DNA from: Lawsonibacter asaccharolyticus
Lineage (GTDB): Bacteria > Bacillota > Clostridia > Oscillospirales > Oscillospiraceae
Direction of reading: 5' to 3'
DNA: 64,000 bases
NCBI GenBank assembly: GCA_003112755.1
Contig: BFBT01000001.1
Span: 1 to 64,000 of the forward strand
Every line of letters begins with the position of its first letter. Within the stretch, counting starts at the first letter, position 1. Under the pieces are notes generated by a model, which saw only the letters and a program-made list of their open reading frames with translations, was not told the origin of the DNA and did not search any database. This document shows, piece by piece, positions 49,682 to 59,311 of this stretch. A program made the translations under genes and the position numbers.

Positions 49682-52600
49682 TCAGTAGCCGGTGCGGGGC
49701 AGGGGATTGGATGGCTTGTAGACCTTGGTCACCCACCGGCTGGTGGCCATGATCCACTGGCCGTCATAGACGCCGCCCGCGTCCGCCTGGTTGGTGAACT
49801 GGGTACCGCCAGTGACCCAGGAGACCACATCGCAGTACACCCGCGGAGCCTCCACCTGCCGGAAGTTAGCGGGGACCACCCCGAAGGAGACCATAAACTG
49901 CGTCACATACTCGTTGGAGGCCAGCCCCAGCGCGGCGGGAGATGCGTCCAGTACATAGTTTTGCTGAGTGGAGAGGTTATCCGCCAGGGCGCGCCAGGTA
50001 TCTCCGCTGAGATTGGTCTTGTAGACCACCTTGTAATTGCCCGTCACATTGTAGGTGCCGGTGACCAGCTTATCCAGCCGCACCGCCTGAGTGGGGATCG
50101 TGTCCCTCCAATAAAACGAGGTGAGGCTGGTGGTGGAGTTGTTGGCGATGCCGCTGAGGTCATAGCGGATCTGCTGGCCCGGCATGACCTCCACATACCC
50201 TGTCTTCTTGATGCTGACGTTGGTATAGAGGCTCTTATTGGTCATGGCTGCCCTGACGATCTGGCCCTCATGCTCGATCTCCACCTCAATGGGCGTTTTG
50301 TCCAGGCCGTAGAAGTCCGCCGCCCTGGATTCAATGATTTCATAGCGGGCCAGAGGCAGGGGCTTGCTCACGGCTACACCATTTTTATCAGTCCGGATGG
50401 TATCCACCAGACGGCCCGTCCGGGCGTTGTAGATCTCAAACTCCGTGTTAGGGATTGGGGTGCCGGCAGGCCAGCCGTTCATGGAGTTGTAGTCTTCCGA
50501 GGTCTTCGTGATCTGGATCTGTCCGGTGATGGGGGTATTCTCCCACTCAACCTCAGTGACCTTTCCGGCGCGCACATAGACGGTCTTGAGCTGGTCGTCC
50601 ACCACATATCCCTCGTTTTCCAGCTCACGCAGGTAAAACCGGCCGGAATCGGTCAGATCGTCGATATAGACGTATCCCCGGTCATCCGAGGTGTATTGAC
50701 CGATAGGCTTCTTGTTAGAGTCATAAAGCAGGAAAACGGCGCCGGGGATTCCCTCGCCGTCCGGGTCCACCTTGTGGATGAGAATACCGCTGATGGGCTG
50801 GTTGGTCACAGTCTCGCGGGTGACCTGCCCATCCTCCACCGTGAAATAGATGGGGGCAGCGTCCAGGCGGAACGAGCTGGGACAGTCGGTTTCCACCGCG
50901 TAGTAATCGCCGGCCTCCAGCGGGAGATAGACCTTGCCGTCTTTCCCTGTGGTGACGGTGTCCACCAGCGCGTCATCGCTGACCTTGCGGATCTCGAATG
51001 TAGTGTCAGGAATCCGCTCCGTTTTGTCTGCCGCACTGACCTTGGTAAATTCGACGCCGCCCTCCGGCTCATTATAAAAGTAGAGGGTCTGGACCTCGTC
51101 GCCCTCCGAGATCTCAATGGTCTGAGGGGTACTGTCCAGAACATAGCCCGCGACTGTGGAGACCTCCTTTGCCGTAATGGTCATGCCGGCGGTGAGGCCG
51201 GTGATGACCACACGGCCCTTGCTATCGCTCACATATCGGCCATTGTCCGGGCCTATATAAGCCCCGGTGGAGTCCGTCACCAGAAATTCCACCCCGGCCA
51301 GTGGCTTGTCGTTTTTATCACCGTCGTAGATGTTCTTCTGGAGAACCAACGTTTTTTCCGGGTCGTTGTAAAAATAAAGATGCTGCGTGTCATCCGGATT
51401 GACCACCACCGTCTGGCTCCGGGTATCCTCGTCAATGGTATAGCCTGGTACGCTCTGTACCTCAGTCACCACGACGGTGCCTGTGATCCCAGAGAGGATG
51501 ATCTGTCCCTCTAAATTGCTCCAGTACAGGCCGTTGGAGGACAACTGGCCGTTTTCATCCGGCAGGAAAGAACCATCCGCATAAGTGATTTTGAATTGCG
51601 CCCCCTCCAGCGGCGTTTTTTTATCGGCGCCCGACAGCTTGTGAATGATCAAATTGCCCAGGGGTTGGTTCCGGAACTCAAGCGACATGGTTTGCCCAGC
51701 CTTGATTTCCGCTGTCTGCGGGGTGTCATCCAGCAAATAGCCCGGCTTCGCTCTGGTTTCGCGCACCACCAGCACCGTGCCGGGGTCCTGATTCTCCACC
51801 AGGAAAGAACCGCTGCTGTCCGTCACGAATTTGCCGTTGGCGTCTCCCACCAGCGTCCCATCGCTGGTGGTGACCAGAAATTCCACGCCGGAAAGCGGCT
51901 CTTTTTTCTCATCATCCGAGATCTTGGTGACCAGCAGAGCGCCCTTGGGGGAGTTGCCAAAATGGACCTCCACGACCTCCTGATCCTTACCGGAGAGATA
52001 GACCGTCTGAGGCGGTGTGTCGATGACATGAGTGCCGTCGCTGGAGAGCTCCTCAATGATATAAGTGCCAGCTTCACAGCCGGTGACGGTAAAGGAGCCA
52101 TTCTCCGAGGTCTGGTAGACGCCGATCACCGTGCCGCCGCTGCCGCTGGCGTTGCCGCTCAGATACCGGACTTGGAACCAGCAGTCAGATAAAGCGGCCC
52201 CTGTTTTGGAATCATACTTCCACACACAGATGGCTGAGAGAGGTTGGTTTTGGAAGCGGAAGGTATGGCTTCCCCCAGCCGGAATGAATACCTCCTGCGT
52301 GTCCTCGTCCGGCAGGGCGAATCCAGGGGCAGGATCCAGCTCTTTTACCCGGTACCAGCCGTCCCGGAGGGAGATGTCCGGCTCGGAGAGAACGATACGG
52401 CCCTCGGAGTCCGTATAGTACACGCCCAGGTCGTTATACTCTCCGGTGGCGGTATTGTTGGAGGCGTACCAGACCTGCATCTTGACATTTTCGATGGGAT
52501 CATGAGTGATCTCGTTTTCCTTGATGATCTCAATAAAAGGCCGCTTGTGGTTCTCAAAGCTGATCGTCTTTTCATCGCCGGCGTTCAGGCTGATGGTCTG

Positions 52601-54673
52601 GACCCGTTCCGATTCCGTTTCTGAGATATAATATGGGGAGGGAACGGATTTTTCTGTGATCTCATAGCTGCCGGGGTCTACCCGCTTGGAGACGGTTCCG
52701 TCCTCCCCGGTGGTCCACTCGTCCTTGTAGTCGCTGTCGATCCCCTCCACCAGGAAGACGGTTCCGGGGATCTTGATCGTGGGATCATCCGCGTCTGACT
52801 TTGCGATGGTGAGCAGGGGCTGCTTCCGATTGACAAAAACCAGCTCTTTCTCATCACCGGGGCCAAGCCAGATGGTCTGAGTGGGCTCATCCCCGATCAC
52901 ATAAGGCGCAGGAACGGATTTTTCCGTCACTTCGAAACTGTCCACAGGGAGGGCCGTCAGGACCGCTTTTCCGTCCTCGCCGGTGGTCACATCGGTGTGA
53001 AAGCCGGAGTGGATACCCTTGACCTCAAAGACGGTGCCGGGGATGACGGTATTCTCGTCGCTGCCGTCCCGTTTCCAGATGGTCAGATTGGGTAGGCGCT
53101 GGTCCTTGGCGGTCACCTTGACGGTCCCACCCCCATCCACCGTAGCTTGATCCACATGGACAATGACCGGCTCCAGCAGGGTGGCCATGGGCGCCGGTAC
53201 GGACTTCTCAATGAATGCGTACATGCCCTCGGTGACGTTGGGGACCACGATGCGGCCTGAGCTGTCGGTTTTCTCTGTGGCGATGATCTGGCCGTCCTTT
53301 ATCACATGGAAGACCGCGTCAGGGAGGGGATCATCAGAATCGTCCAGCTTCAGCAGTTCGATTTTGACGCGGGCGTCATTTTCAAAAACTAAACTGACAT
53401 CATGCTTGCCATCCCACACAAATTCCTGTTTGACCTTGTCCGGGTCCGGGCTGAGGGAGTAGCCGGCTGGCGGGGTGAGTTCCGTCGCGGTAAAACTGCC
53501 AATGGGCATAGTGTCCCAGGGGACGTCGGTCAGGTAGCCGCCCAGGCCGGTCGTATATGTGCCGGTAAAGCTGTTGTCTACACCGTCGATCCGAATGACA
53601 GCGCCGGCAAGACCTGTGGTGGGGTCATCCGCGTCCACCTTGCGGATGCTCCCTTCACTGGTGACCTCGGGCGTGTCCGTGAATGTGACGGTCACGGCCC
53701 TGCTGCTACCGTTGGGCAGGGCCACATACTGGGGTCCCGCGTTGTCGATCTGGTATCCTTCCGGCGCTTCCAGTTCCACGATGGAATATGTCGAGGCGTC
53801 CAAGCCTTTGAGCGTATAGGTCCCGTCGCTCCCGGTCACGACCTCTTGCTCATAGGTCCCGTTTTCTGAACGCACCATGAACCGTGCTCCAGGGAGCCCC
53901 TTGTTGGGATTGGTGGCGTCCACCTTCTTCACGGTCAGGTCGTACTTCTCACGGGTGACGTCCAGGTTCCCAATCATAATGGCCTGCACGTCCTTGGCCT
54001 GATGGGAGCTGGTGCTGGAGCCGGTGTATTGGTATTCGTAGACGGTACACTCGCCCCACACGCCCTGCTTGCCCAAATCCAGGATATATTGGGTGCGGTC
54101 ACGGAAGGACATCCCGTCCAGCAGGTCATCAATACTGGAGTAGCTGGTATGCTCCAGATTGTTATAGACGCACAGCAGCTCCTCGGCACAGGCGGTGGCT
54201 GGATCCGCCAGCAGGCCGGCCTTATAGCGCCAGATGATGGCCTGCACCCAGGCGTTCATGGTCCAGGAATAATCGCTGCCCCACACCTCATCTACGCCCA
54301 GGGCGTGAGCCTGGTCGGTGAACACGCCGGTGGTATGGGCGTAGTAGTAGGCCATCATGGTCTGTACGGTAGGGTCGGTGATGGGCTTGGGTTTCCCCCA
54401 GGTCTGCCCCTCCAGGGACCAGCCCATGCCCTTGCCGTGTTCGGCGCAGAAGCCGATGGTGCTTTTCTGGTTGTAATCGAAGGTCATCTGATGGAGCCAG
54501 CAGGTCCCCAGGCTGGGAGACTCATAGTGGACGCCGTTGTGGGTGCAGTCCTCCATCTTGATGGAACTGGGGGCGTCTGCCGCCAGCGCGGCGGTGGGCA
54601 GCAGACCCAGCATACAGATCAGCACCAGCAGCATGGAGATCATTCGCTTGTATGGGAAACAAATCTTTCGCAT
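49682..54673 (-). CDS. SpaA-type adhesin, 1663 residues
   Basis: A signal peptide (residues about 1-31) precedes a thioester-type domain: the likely Cys is in STIGFCAEHGKGMGW and the Gln in NAWVQAIIWRYKAG. From residue about 230 there are 13 tandem SpaA/Cna-B beta-domains, each starting like LTVKKVDATNPNKGLPGARF and ending in a VxxxELxAPxGY-type strand; internal isopeptide bonds are expected. A final domain (about 1480-1640) carries NVSIKKTGYVEVMPGQQIRY. The protein ends NPLPRTGY, an LPxTG-like motif with no hydrophobic anchor or charged tail after it. It would be a large surface stalk for cell-cell contact, in line with the sortase nearby. Confidence 0.88.
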   Translation of the reverse strand: MRKICFPYKRMISMLLVLICMLGLLPTAALAADAPSSIKMEDCTHNGVHYESPSLGTCWLHQMTFDYNQKSTIGFCAEHGKGMGWSLEGQTWGKPKPITDPTVQTMMAYYYAHTTGVFTDQAHALGVDEVWGSDYSWTMNAWVQAIIWRYKAGLLADPATACAEELLCVYNNLEHTSYSSIDDLLDGMSFRDRTQYILDLGKQGVWGECTVYEYQYTGSSTSSHQAKDVQAIMIGNLDVTREKYDLTVKKVDATNPNKGLPGARFMVRSENGTYEQEVVTGSDGTYTLKGLDASTYSIVELEAPEGYQIDNAGPQYVALPNGSSRAVTVTFTDTPEVTSEGSIRKVDADDPTTGLAGAVIRIDGVDNSFTGTYTTGLGGYLTDVPWDTMPIGSFTATELTPPAGYSLSPDPDKVKQEFVWDGKHDVSLVFENDARVKIELLKLDDSDDPLPDAVFHVIKDGQIIATEKTDSSGRIVVPNVTEGMYAFIEKSVPAPMATLLEPVIVHVDQATVDGGGTVKVTAKDQRLPNLTIWKRDGSDENTVIPGTVFEVKGIHSGFHTDVTTGEDGKAVLTALPVDSFEVTEKSVPAPYVIGDEPTQTIWLGPGDEKELVFVNRKQPLLTIAKSDADDPTIKIPGTVFLVEGIDSDYKDEWTTGEDGTVSKRVDPGSYEITEKSVPSPYYISETESERVQTISLNAGDEKTISFENHKRPFIEIIKENEITHDPIENVKMQVWYASNNTATGEYNDLGVYYTDSEGRIVLSEPDISLRDGWYRVKELDPAPGFALPDEDTQEVFIPAGGSHTFRFQNQPLSAICVWKYDSKTGAALSDCWFQVRYLSGNASGSGGTVIGVYQTSENGSFTVTGCEAGTYIIEELSSDGTHVIDTPPQTVYLSGKDQEVVEVHFGNSPKGALLVTKISDDEKKEPLSGVEFLVTTSDGTLVGDANGKFVTDSSGSFLVENQDPGTVLVVRETRAKPGYLLDDTPQTAEIKAGQTMSLEFRNQPLGNLIIHKLSGADKKTPLEGAQFKITYADGSFLPDENGQLSSNGLYWSNLEGQIILSGITGTVVVTEVQSVPGYTIDEDTRSQTVVVNPDDTQHLYFYNDPEKTLVLQKNIYDGDKNDKPLAGVEFLVTDSTGAYIGPDNGRYVSDSKGRVVITGLTAGMTITAKEVSTVAGYVLDSTPQTIEISEGDEVQTLYFYNEPEGGVEFTKVSAADKTERIPDTTFEIRKVSDDALVDTVTTGKDGKVYLPLEAGDYYAVETDCPSSFRLDAAPIYFTVEDGQVTRETVTNQPISGILIHKVDPDGEGIPGAVFLLYDSNKKPIGQYTSDDRGYVYIDDLTDSGRFYLRELENEGYVVDDQLKTVYVRAGKVTEVEWENTPITGQIQITKTSEDYNSMNGWPAGTPIPNTEFEIYNARTGRLVDTIRTDKNGVAVSKPLPLARYEIIESRAADFYGLDKTPIEVEIEHEGQIVRAAMTNKSLYTNVSIKKTGYVEVMPGQQIRYDLSGIANNSTTSLTSFYWRDTIPTQAVRLDKLVTGTYNVTGNYKVVYKTNLSGDTWRALADNLSTQQNYVLDASPAALGLASNEYVTQFMVSFGVVPANFRQVEAPRVYCDVVSWVTGGTQFTNQADAGGVYDGQWIMATSRWVTKVYKPSNPLPRTGY

Positions 54674-54720
54674 ACCTTGTTCCTTTCCGAAAAAGGAAAG
54701 GCCGGGGGACCATGCTTCCC

Positions 54721-54770
54721 AACAATAAAAACAGGCTGCGGGGACCTGGTCCCTACGGCCTGTTTCTTTT
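54721..54770 (-). terminator. leader terminator before the adhesin gene
   Basis: On the minus strand AAACAGGC pairs with GCCTGTTT, with an inner GGGACC/GGTCCC stem, and is followed by TTTATTG, about 50 bases before the start codon. A candidate attenuator. Confidence 0.65.
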
Positions 54771-54870
54771 TCTGCGTTTTAATTTATTGATGCGCGCGGC
54801 GCCGGAGCCTCATGCGGATCGCTCCGGCGAAGTGTTTACTGGGGTGTGACCACCTCCTCTCGGGCTGATA

Positions 54871-54901
54871 TAAAAGCTGGCCTCTCGTTTGAGAGGCCAG
54901 C
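54871..54901 (-). terminator. intrinsic terminator after the CAP gene
   Basis: GCTGGCCTCTC pairs perfectly with GAGAGGCCAGC around a 4-base loop; TTTTATAT follows on the minus strand. Confidence 0.75.
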
Positions 54902-54913
54902 TGGCTGGTATGC

Positions 54914-55684
54914 TCATTCATATGGGTTGTGGGTGTTCGGGCAGCCTACAAACAGGTAGCAGTAGGTCACGCCGTCGCGCTCCGTCACGCCCACACCGAT
55001 GCTGTCACCGTCTGGATCGATCATGGTTTCGAAGTGGCCGGGGGAGCTGATCCAGTTCTCCAGGGCGTGTTGGGCTGCATCCTCCGTGGCTACGCCGGTG
55101 AACACGGTCAGGTTCACACCGAACCCGTAGGGATAGCCGCACGTCAGGGCTGCCTCACATTCCTCTTTTGTGTGATGCCAGCTATACTCCTTGTCTGAGA
55201 TGCTTTGGGCTGCGTCCATCAGGGCTTCATTGACGGTCAGCTCCGCTGCACCATTCTCCCGGCGCGTCTCGTTGACCAGCCGTACCAGCTCCAACCGCAC
55301 ATCCGACACCTCACGTTGGTCCGGGCTGTCCCCGGTGGTGGGGGCCTGCGGTGCGTTTGGCCCCACGGTCAGCGTCAGGGCGCCGGTTTCCCCGGCCTGG
55401 TTGGAGGCGGTGATCTCCACACTCCCCTCGGACTTGGCAACGGCCACCCAGCAGCTCATCACCTGTTCCACCGCCACCGTGTCCGGGTCGCTGGAGGTCA
55501 CCGTGTACGCCGCCCCGCTGGGGCCGATTACAAGGCCGCTCCGTTCCCCCACTTCCAGTACAGCGCCCTTGTAGCTGCTCACCCGGATGGGAGGCGCCTC
55601 TGCCGCATGGGCTGCGGTGCTGGCCATCAGGAGCCCGATCAGGATGCCTGTGGTCACCATCAGCACGTTCTTTCTTCTGCTCAT
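54914..55684 (-). CDS. secreted CAP-domain protein
   Basis: 256 residues: a signal peptide (VLMVTTGILIGLLMASTAAHA), an Ig-like beta domain of about 90 residues, a short linker, and a C-terminal CAP/SCP domain (LELVRLVNETRRENGAAELT, WHHTKEECE, GHFETMIDPDGDSIGVGV). CAP proteins on ICEs are secreted or surface proteins of uncertain function. It is separated from the adhesin by two hairpins. Confidence 0.87.
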   Translation of the reverse strand: MSRRKNVLMVTTGILIGLLMASTAAHAAEAPPIRVSSYKGAVLEVGERSGLVIGPSGAAYTVTSSDPDTVAVEQVMSCWVAVAKSEGSVEITASNQAGETGALTLTVGPNAPQAPTTGDSPDQREVSDVRLELVRLVNETRRENGAAELTVNEALMDAAQSISDKEYSWHHTKEECEAALTCGYPYGFGVNLTVFTGVATEDAAQHALENWISSPGHFETMIDPDGDSIGVGVTERDGVTYCYLFVGCPNTHNPYE

Positions 55685-55812
55685 ACCGTTTTCCTCCTCG
55701 ATGTTATCAGGCTTTGCCTTTGCAAGCCCAACATATCAGAAAAGGTTTTGAAAGTCGAGCGGAAAGCGTTCGTGAAAAGGGAGAAATCAGCGTCTATTTT
55801 ATGATTCGGGAA

Positions 55813-56604
55813 TCAATTGGCCACCGCCACCACTTTCCAGCGGTTGTCCCGCTGATTGCGGACACAGGTGTACATGGTGATTTGGTCGTTGGCGGTGGGG
55901 TTCAGGCCGGAGGTGTCATTTTCACTGACTTTTTCCACGGAGGCCACCTCATAGGTTTTGGTCCCCAGCTTGGTGGTCAGGGTAACCTTGTCCCCGATCT
56001 CCAGCGTGTGGAGCTGCCCAAAATGGTTGTTGACGCCCCGGTTGTGTGCTGCCAGCGCGATATTTCCACGCCAAATGGAGGTGTCCTCGAAATGACCGGC
56101 CCCTTTGGCCAATGTCTTGCTGTCCGTACCCTCATAGACCTTGACCGTCAGGTCGATGGCCGGGATCTTCAGGGTGGCCAGATACCCGCCCTTGTAGTAG
56201 AGATCATCCGTCACCTCCGTGTAGCGGGTAGAGGGGGCGGTCGTGTCGGGGACAGTCACGGAGCCAGTGGGACTTCCGGGCGTTATGACACTTGAGCCGC
56301 TCCCATTGACCACCGCCCCGGTGGCAGGAGCACCACCGGGGGCCAGGTTAGGCGTGAGATAGCTCCCGGTGTTCCTGGTATCCATGCTGGGCGTTCCGAA
56401 ACCGGGCGGAATGAGGGCGGCGTTTTTGCTGACGTCCTCATTCTTTCTGACGCCGCCGTCCGCGGTGTGGACCACCTCCACGGAGGTGGGCTTGCCATAG
56501 TCCGGCCCGTCCGGGGCGTCGATGGTGTACTCCAGCGCGCTGGCCGGCAGGACCAGCCCCGCGGCAAGGCAGAGGGCAAGCATGGCTGTCATGGTTCGTT
56601 TCAT
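55813..56604 (-). CDS. class D-type sortase
   Basis: 263 residues: signal peptide, a linker of about 100 residues, then the sortase domain. The catalytic His is in IALAAHNRGVNNHFG, the Cys in ITMYTCVRNQRDNRW, and the Arg just after it. It would cleave LPxTG-like signals and link surface proteins; the obvious substrate is the LPRTGY adhesin encoded next door. Intact. Confidence 0.87.
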   Translation of the reverse strand: MKRTMTAMLALCLAAGLVLPASALEYTIDAPDGPDYGKPTSVEVVHTADGGVRKNEDVSKNAALIPPGFGTPSMDTRNTGSYLTPNLAPGGAPATGAVVNGSGSSVITPGSPTGSVTVPDTTAPSTRYTEVTDDLYYKGGYLATLKIPAIDLTVKVYEGTDSKTLAKGAGHFEDTSIWRGNIALAAHNRGVNNHFGQLHTLEIGDKVTLTTKLGTKTYEVASVEKVSENDTSGLNPTANDQITMYTCVRNQRDNRWKVVAVAN

Positions 56605-56619
56605 GGTGTGTTCCTCCCA

Positions 56620-57519
56620 TCAGGCGGACTCGCCGCCATCTTCATCCGCCTCACGGCGGCGCCGGATGAATACCGCCGCTCCGATCCCCGCGCCCGCCAG
56701 AGCCACAATGCCAAAGGGGACCAGGACCGCCGCCCAGTTGAACTGGGCGGGGAGCTGGTCCTCCGGGGCTGTCACAGGCTGGAGGGGCGTCCCCTCGAAG
56801 ATAGCTACATACCGTGTCCGATTCAGGGCAATCCGGCTGACCGTCCCGGTGTAGTCTGCCGTTACCGTGTAGCCCTTGACGTAGCTGCTGGTGGCGGAGC
56901 CGGTATAGGTGGCCACAGCGGTATAGCGGTCCCCCAGAGCGTAGCCGTCTGAGGTGGCGGTATTGTCTGTCTGCCAGTCGATATTCTTGAGCGTCAGGGT
57001 CTTTCCATTCTCCTCAATCGTCTTGGGGATGTACTGGGTATCCTGGCCCGCGAGATTGGGATAGGACCGGGTGGCGCTGATCTCTTTCGTAGAGCTTCCA
57101 TACCCGGCCACCTCCACCCGGACGGTGTCCAGTTGGAGCGTCAGAGTGCCCATGAGCCCGTCATCGGTGACGAATTCACGCTCCTGGGGAAGCAGGGCGA
57201 GCACTGAGGCCATGTCCTTGTTCTTGCTGGGGAGAGAGACAGTCTCTGTATGCTGCCGCTCCTCATGCTCGGGGAGGTCCTGCTTAAGCAGGTCTGTGAG
57301 CGTGTAGCGGAAACCGTCCTGCTCAAAGTCGGACCGGGGGATACCGGCAGGATCCTCCTCCGGGGCTAGGTCATAGATCTTCTTCAGCTCCGTACCATCC
57401 TCGCTCCGGGTCACCGAGGTTGGATAGCAGACCGCCGCGGTCTCGGCGGCAAGGGCGCTGACCGGCAGGGCCAGGGTCAGCATCAGCGCCGCGGTGCAAA
57501 GGCTGAATGCTCGTTTCAC
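56620..57519 (-). CDS. surface protein with C-terminal membrane anchor
   Basis: 299 residues: signal peptide (LCTAALMLTLALPVSALAAE), a beta-rich extracellular region (LTLQLDTVRVEVAGYGSSTK; YTAVATYTGSATSSYVKGYT) and a C-terminal helix (VPFGIVALAGAGIGAAVFI) followed by RRRREADEDGG. No LPxTG is seen. It lies in the surface gene cluster and may act with the sortase and adhesin at the cell wall. Family not named. Confidence 0.65.
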   Translation of the reverse strand: MKRAFSLCTAALMLTLALPVSALAAETAAVCYPTSVTRSEDGTELKKIYDLAPEEDPAGIPRSDFEQDGFRYTLTDLLKQDLPEHEERQHTETVSLPSKNKDMASVLALLPQEREFVTDDGLMGTLTLQLDTVRVEVAGYGSSTKEISATRSYPNLAGQDTQYIPKTIEENGKTLTLKNIDWQTDNTATSDGYALGDRYTAVATYTGSATSSYVKGYTVTADYTGTVSRIALNRTRYVAIFEGTPLQPVTAPEDQLPAQFNWAAVLVPFGIVALAGAGIGAAVFIRRRREADEDGGESA

Positions 57520-57533
57520 GGATGACCACCTCC

Positions 57534-57905
57534 TTACATACTCTCGCTATTCTGCGTAGACTCGGCCTGGTACTCCTGCTGGCGCTGGGGGAGTTGATAC
57601 AGGGCCTGCTCATAGGCGTCCAGCACCGCCTGACGGAACTGCTGGCGGAACTCCCTCTCGCTGGGGAAGCAGGCGTCCCGGTATCCGCCGCCTGTGCGGT
57701 AATCCGGCATGGAAATGAAGGGCCCGTTCCCCACGTCCACCACCTTCAGGCCCCGGATGGTGAAACAGCCGTTCAGATTGGCGGAGGCTTCCGCCAGGAC
57801 CGGGCCGGAGGTATGGATCGCGTAGATGCGTACATTCACCTGGGTGGGCAGGACCTGTAAGCAATGCTCCTCCCGTGAGGAAATGACAGTGTTTTCTTCG
57901 TTCAT
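57534..57905 (-). CDS. SpoVG-like protein
   Basis: 123 residues. VNVRIYAIHTSGPVLAEASA, NLNGCFTIRGLKVVDVGNGP and FISMPDYRTGGGYRDACFP match the SpoVG fold, including the F-I-x-M-P motif. SpoVG binds nucleic acids and regulates septation and gene expression; ICE-borne copies are common. It lacks the flanking regions of chromosomal spoVG. Confidence 0.82.
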   Translation of the reverse strand: MNEENTVISSREEHCLQVLPTQVNVRIYAIHTSGPVLAEASANLNGCFTIRGLKVVDVGNGPFISMPDYRTGGGYRDACFPSEREFRQQFRQAVLDAYEQALYQLPQRQQEYQAESTQNSESM

Positions 57906-57920
57906 AACAGCACTTCTCCT

Positions 57921-58553
57921 TTAGATTGTATTCTGGCAGGCGCCCTGTTTCGCGCGCCGTTCCAGTCGTCTGTATGCCCAGGGGGTGACCTCCTGGGTCC
58001 TGGGCTGGCCGTCCGCGGCCACAGCGTCCACCAGATACATCAGGACCAGCGGGTAGCGATAGTCCCGGATGTCGGACGCAGACCGCCGCTCCAGCTCCTC
58101 CGGCGTGAGCCAGCCCTCGCCGGCCACGCGCACCCGCCTGACCGCGCTGGCGCCATCCGGCAGGCGGACATCCTCCAGATGCTCCGGCAACGGCTCCGGG
58201 GCGGGAACGATCCGGTTGTGATCCAGGCAGTACCGGATGTCCAGATGGGTAACGACGGTCCGGGCTGTCTCGGCCGCCCGCGGCTCGGCCCTCCAGAGTG
58301 GCTGGACGATGCCGTCCGTCAAGAGGACGTCATGGCCTCTCCTGTCGCCGGGAAACAGAGGCAGGCAACGTACCAACTGCAGGACCTGCACCCCATTGGA
58401 CAGTCCAAACTCTTTCACTCTGTCATTGGGCAAACTGTAGTAATGCTCCAGCGCGTCCCGCCAGTTCAGGAACTGGGACAGCCGCCAGCCGGTCACGCCT
58501 TTGGGGTCATGCCCCAGCCGGAGATCGTCAATGGTATAAAAAGAAATCCTCAT
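57921..58553 (-). CDS. unknown ICE protein, 210 residues
   Basis: Starts MRISFYTIDDLRLGHDPKGV. Mixed alpha/beta with THLDIRYCLDHNRIVPAPE, and a basic C-terminus. Cytoplasmic. Part of the set of conserved small genes between the surface cluster and the methylase. Not recognised. Confidence 0.55.
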   Translation of the reverse strand: MRISFYTIDDLRLGHDPKGVTGWRLSQFLNWRDALEHYYSLPNDRVKEFGLSNGVQVLQLVRCLPLFPGDRRGHDVLLTDGIVQPLWRAEPRAAETARTVVTHLDIRYCLDHNRIVPAPEPLPEHLEDVRLPDGASAVRRVRVAGEGWLTPEELERRSASDIRDYRYPLVLMYLVDAVAADGQPRTQEVTPWAYRRLERRAKQGACQNTI

Positions 58554-58567
58554 TTTCTTCTTGCTCC

Positions 58568-59311
58568 TCACTTCATCGTCATATCACCCATAGCTGGGTG
58601 CTCACTTTGCGTTTGTTCCATGCCTTTTAATTCCGCCAGTTTCTCCGCGGCCCAGTCCGGCAGAAACTGATCTTTCAGCACGCCCATAAAATCCGCCCGG
58701 TTCCAGCGGGTCATCTCCCCGTCGCCCAGGCAGGTACAGCGGATGGAGCGCCCAATGGCGTGGGGACTGCATCCAAAGCCGTCGTGGGCGTACCAGAGCA
58801 TGGCGCCCTCATTCCAATAGGACTCTTTCAAGATGTCGGGAGAGAGGACCAGCACTTTGCCCTCGTAGTCCAGAGAGGAAAAGGAGTCTGGGTGGCAGTG
58901 CTCCGGTCCGAAAAGCCCAAGCGCCTGATACGCCTTGCAATACTGTGTGACAAAGCCATCCAGCACTGCCGGATGGCTCTCTACTACAAAATCGCTGTTG
59001 TGCCAGTGATCTGAGGGAATGCAAGTTCTCTTGGCCCATTGCTTATTCGCTTGGCTGAAGCGGCCATCCTGATCCTTTTGCTGGATCGTGTTTGACAGTA
59101 CCCACGCGGTCCTTTTGTATCCATACTTTGCAATGACCTCATCCACACAGCCATTGTTCAGGCGCATCCCATCGAAGTTCTGGCGGATGCTCTCCTCAAT
59201 GGCCCGCTTACAGGAAATATTGGCCTGGTGGCTGGCCCGCCAGAGCGCCAGTTCCCCCCGTTTCCGAGCCTCATTTGCGGAATAGGGATAGAGATACGTC
59301 TCAATCTCCAT
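58568..59311 (-). CDS. DUF3849 family protein
   Basis: 247 residues, MEIETYLYPYSANEARKRGE at the start. The middle, YGYKRTAWVLSNTIQQKDQD and then GRFSQANKQWAKRT, and the C-terminal HDGFGCSPHAIGRSIRCTCL match DUF3849. The family is found mainly in conjugative elements and is of unknown function. Its 5' end overlaps the next gene's end by 11 bases. Confidence 0.8.
   Translation of the reverse strand: MEIETYLYPYSANEARKRGELALWRASHQANISCKRAIEESIRQNFDGMRLNNGCVDEVIAKYGYKRTAWVLSNTIQQKDQDGRFSQANKQWAKRTCIPSDHWHNSDFVVESHPAVLDGFVTQYCKAYQALGLFGPEHCHPDSFSSLDYEGKVLVLSPDILKESYWNEGAMLWYAHDGFGCSPHAIGRSIRCTCLGDGEMTRWNRADFMGVLKDQFLPDWAAEKLAELKGMEQTQSEHPAMGDMTMK

Noticed and set aside
49961..51514. A 517-codon plus-strand frame
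   Set aside because: Antisense to the repeated Cna-B domains of the adhesin; the apparent repeats mirror those of the real gene.
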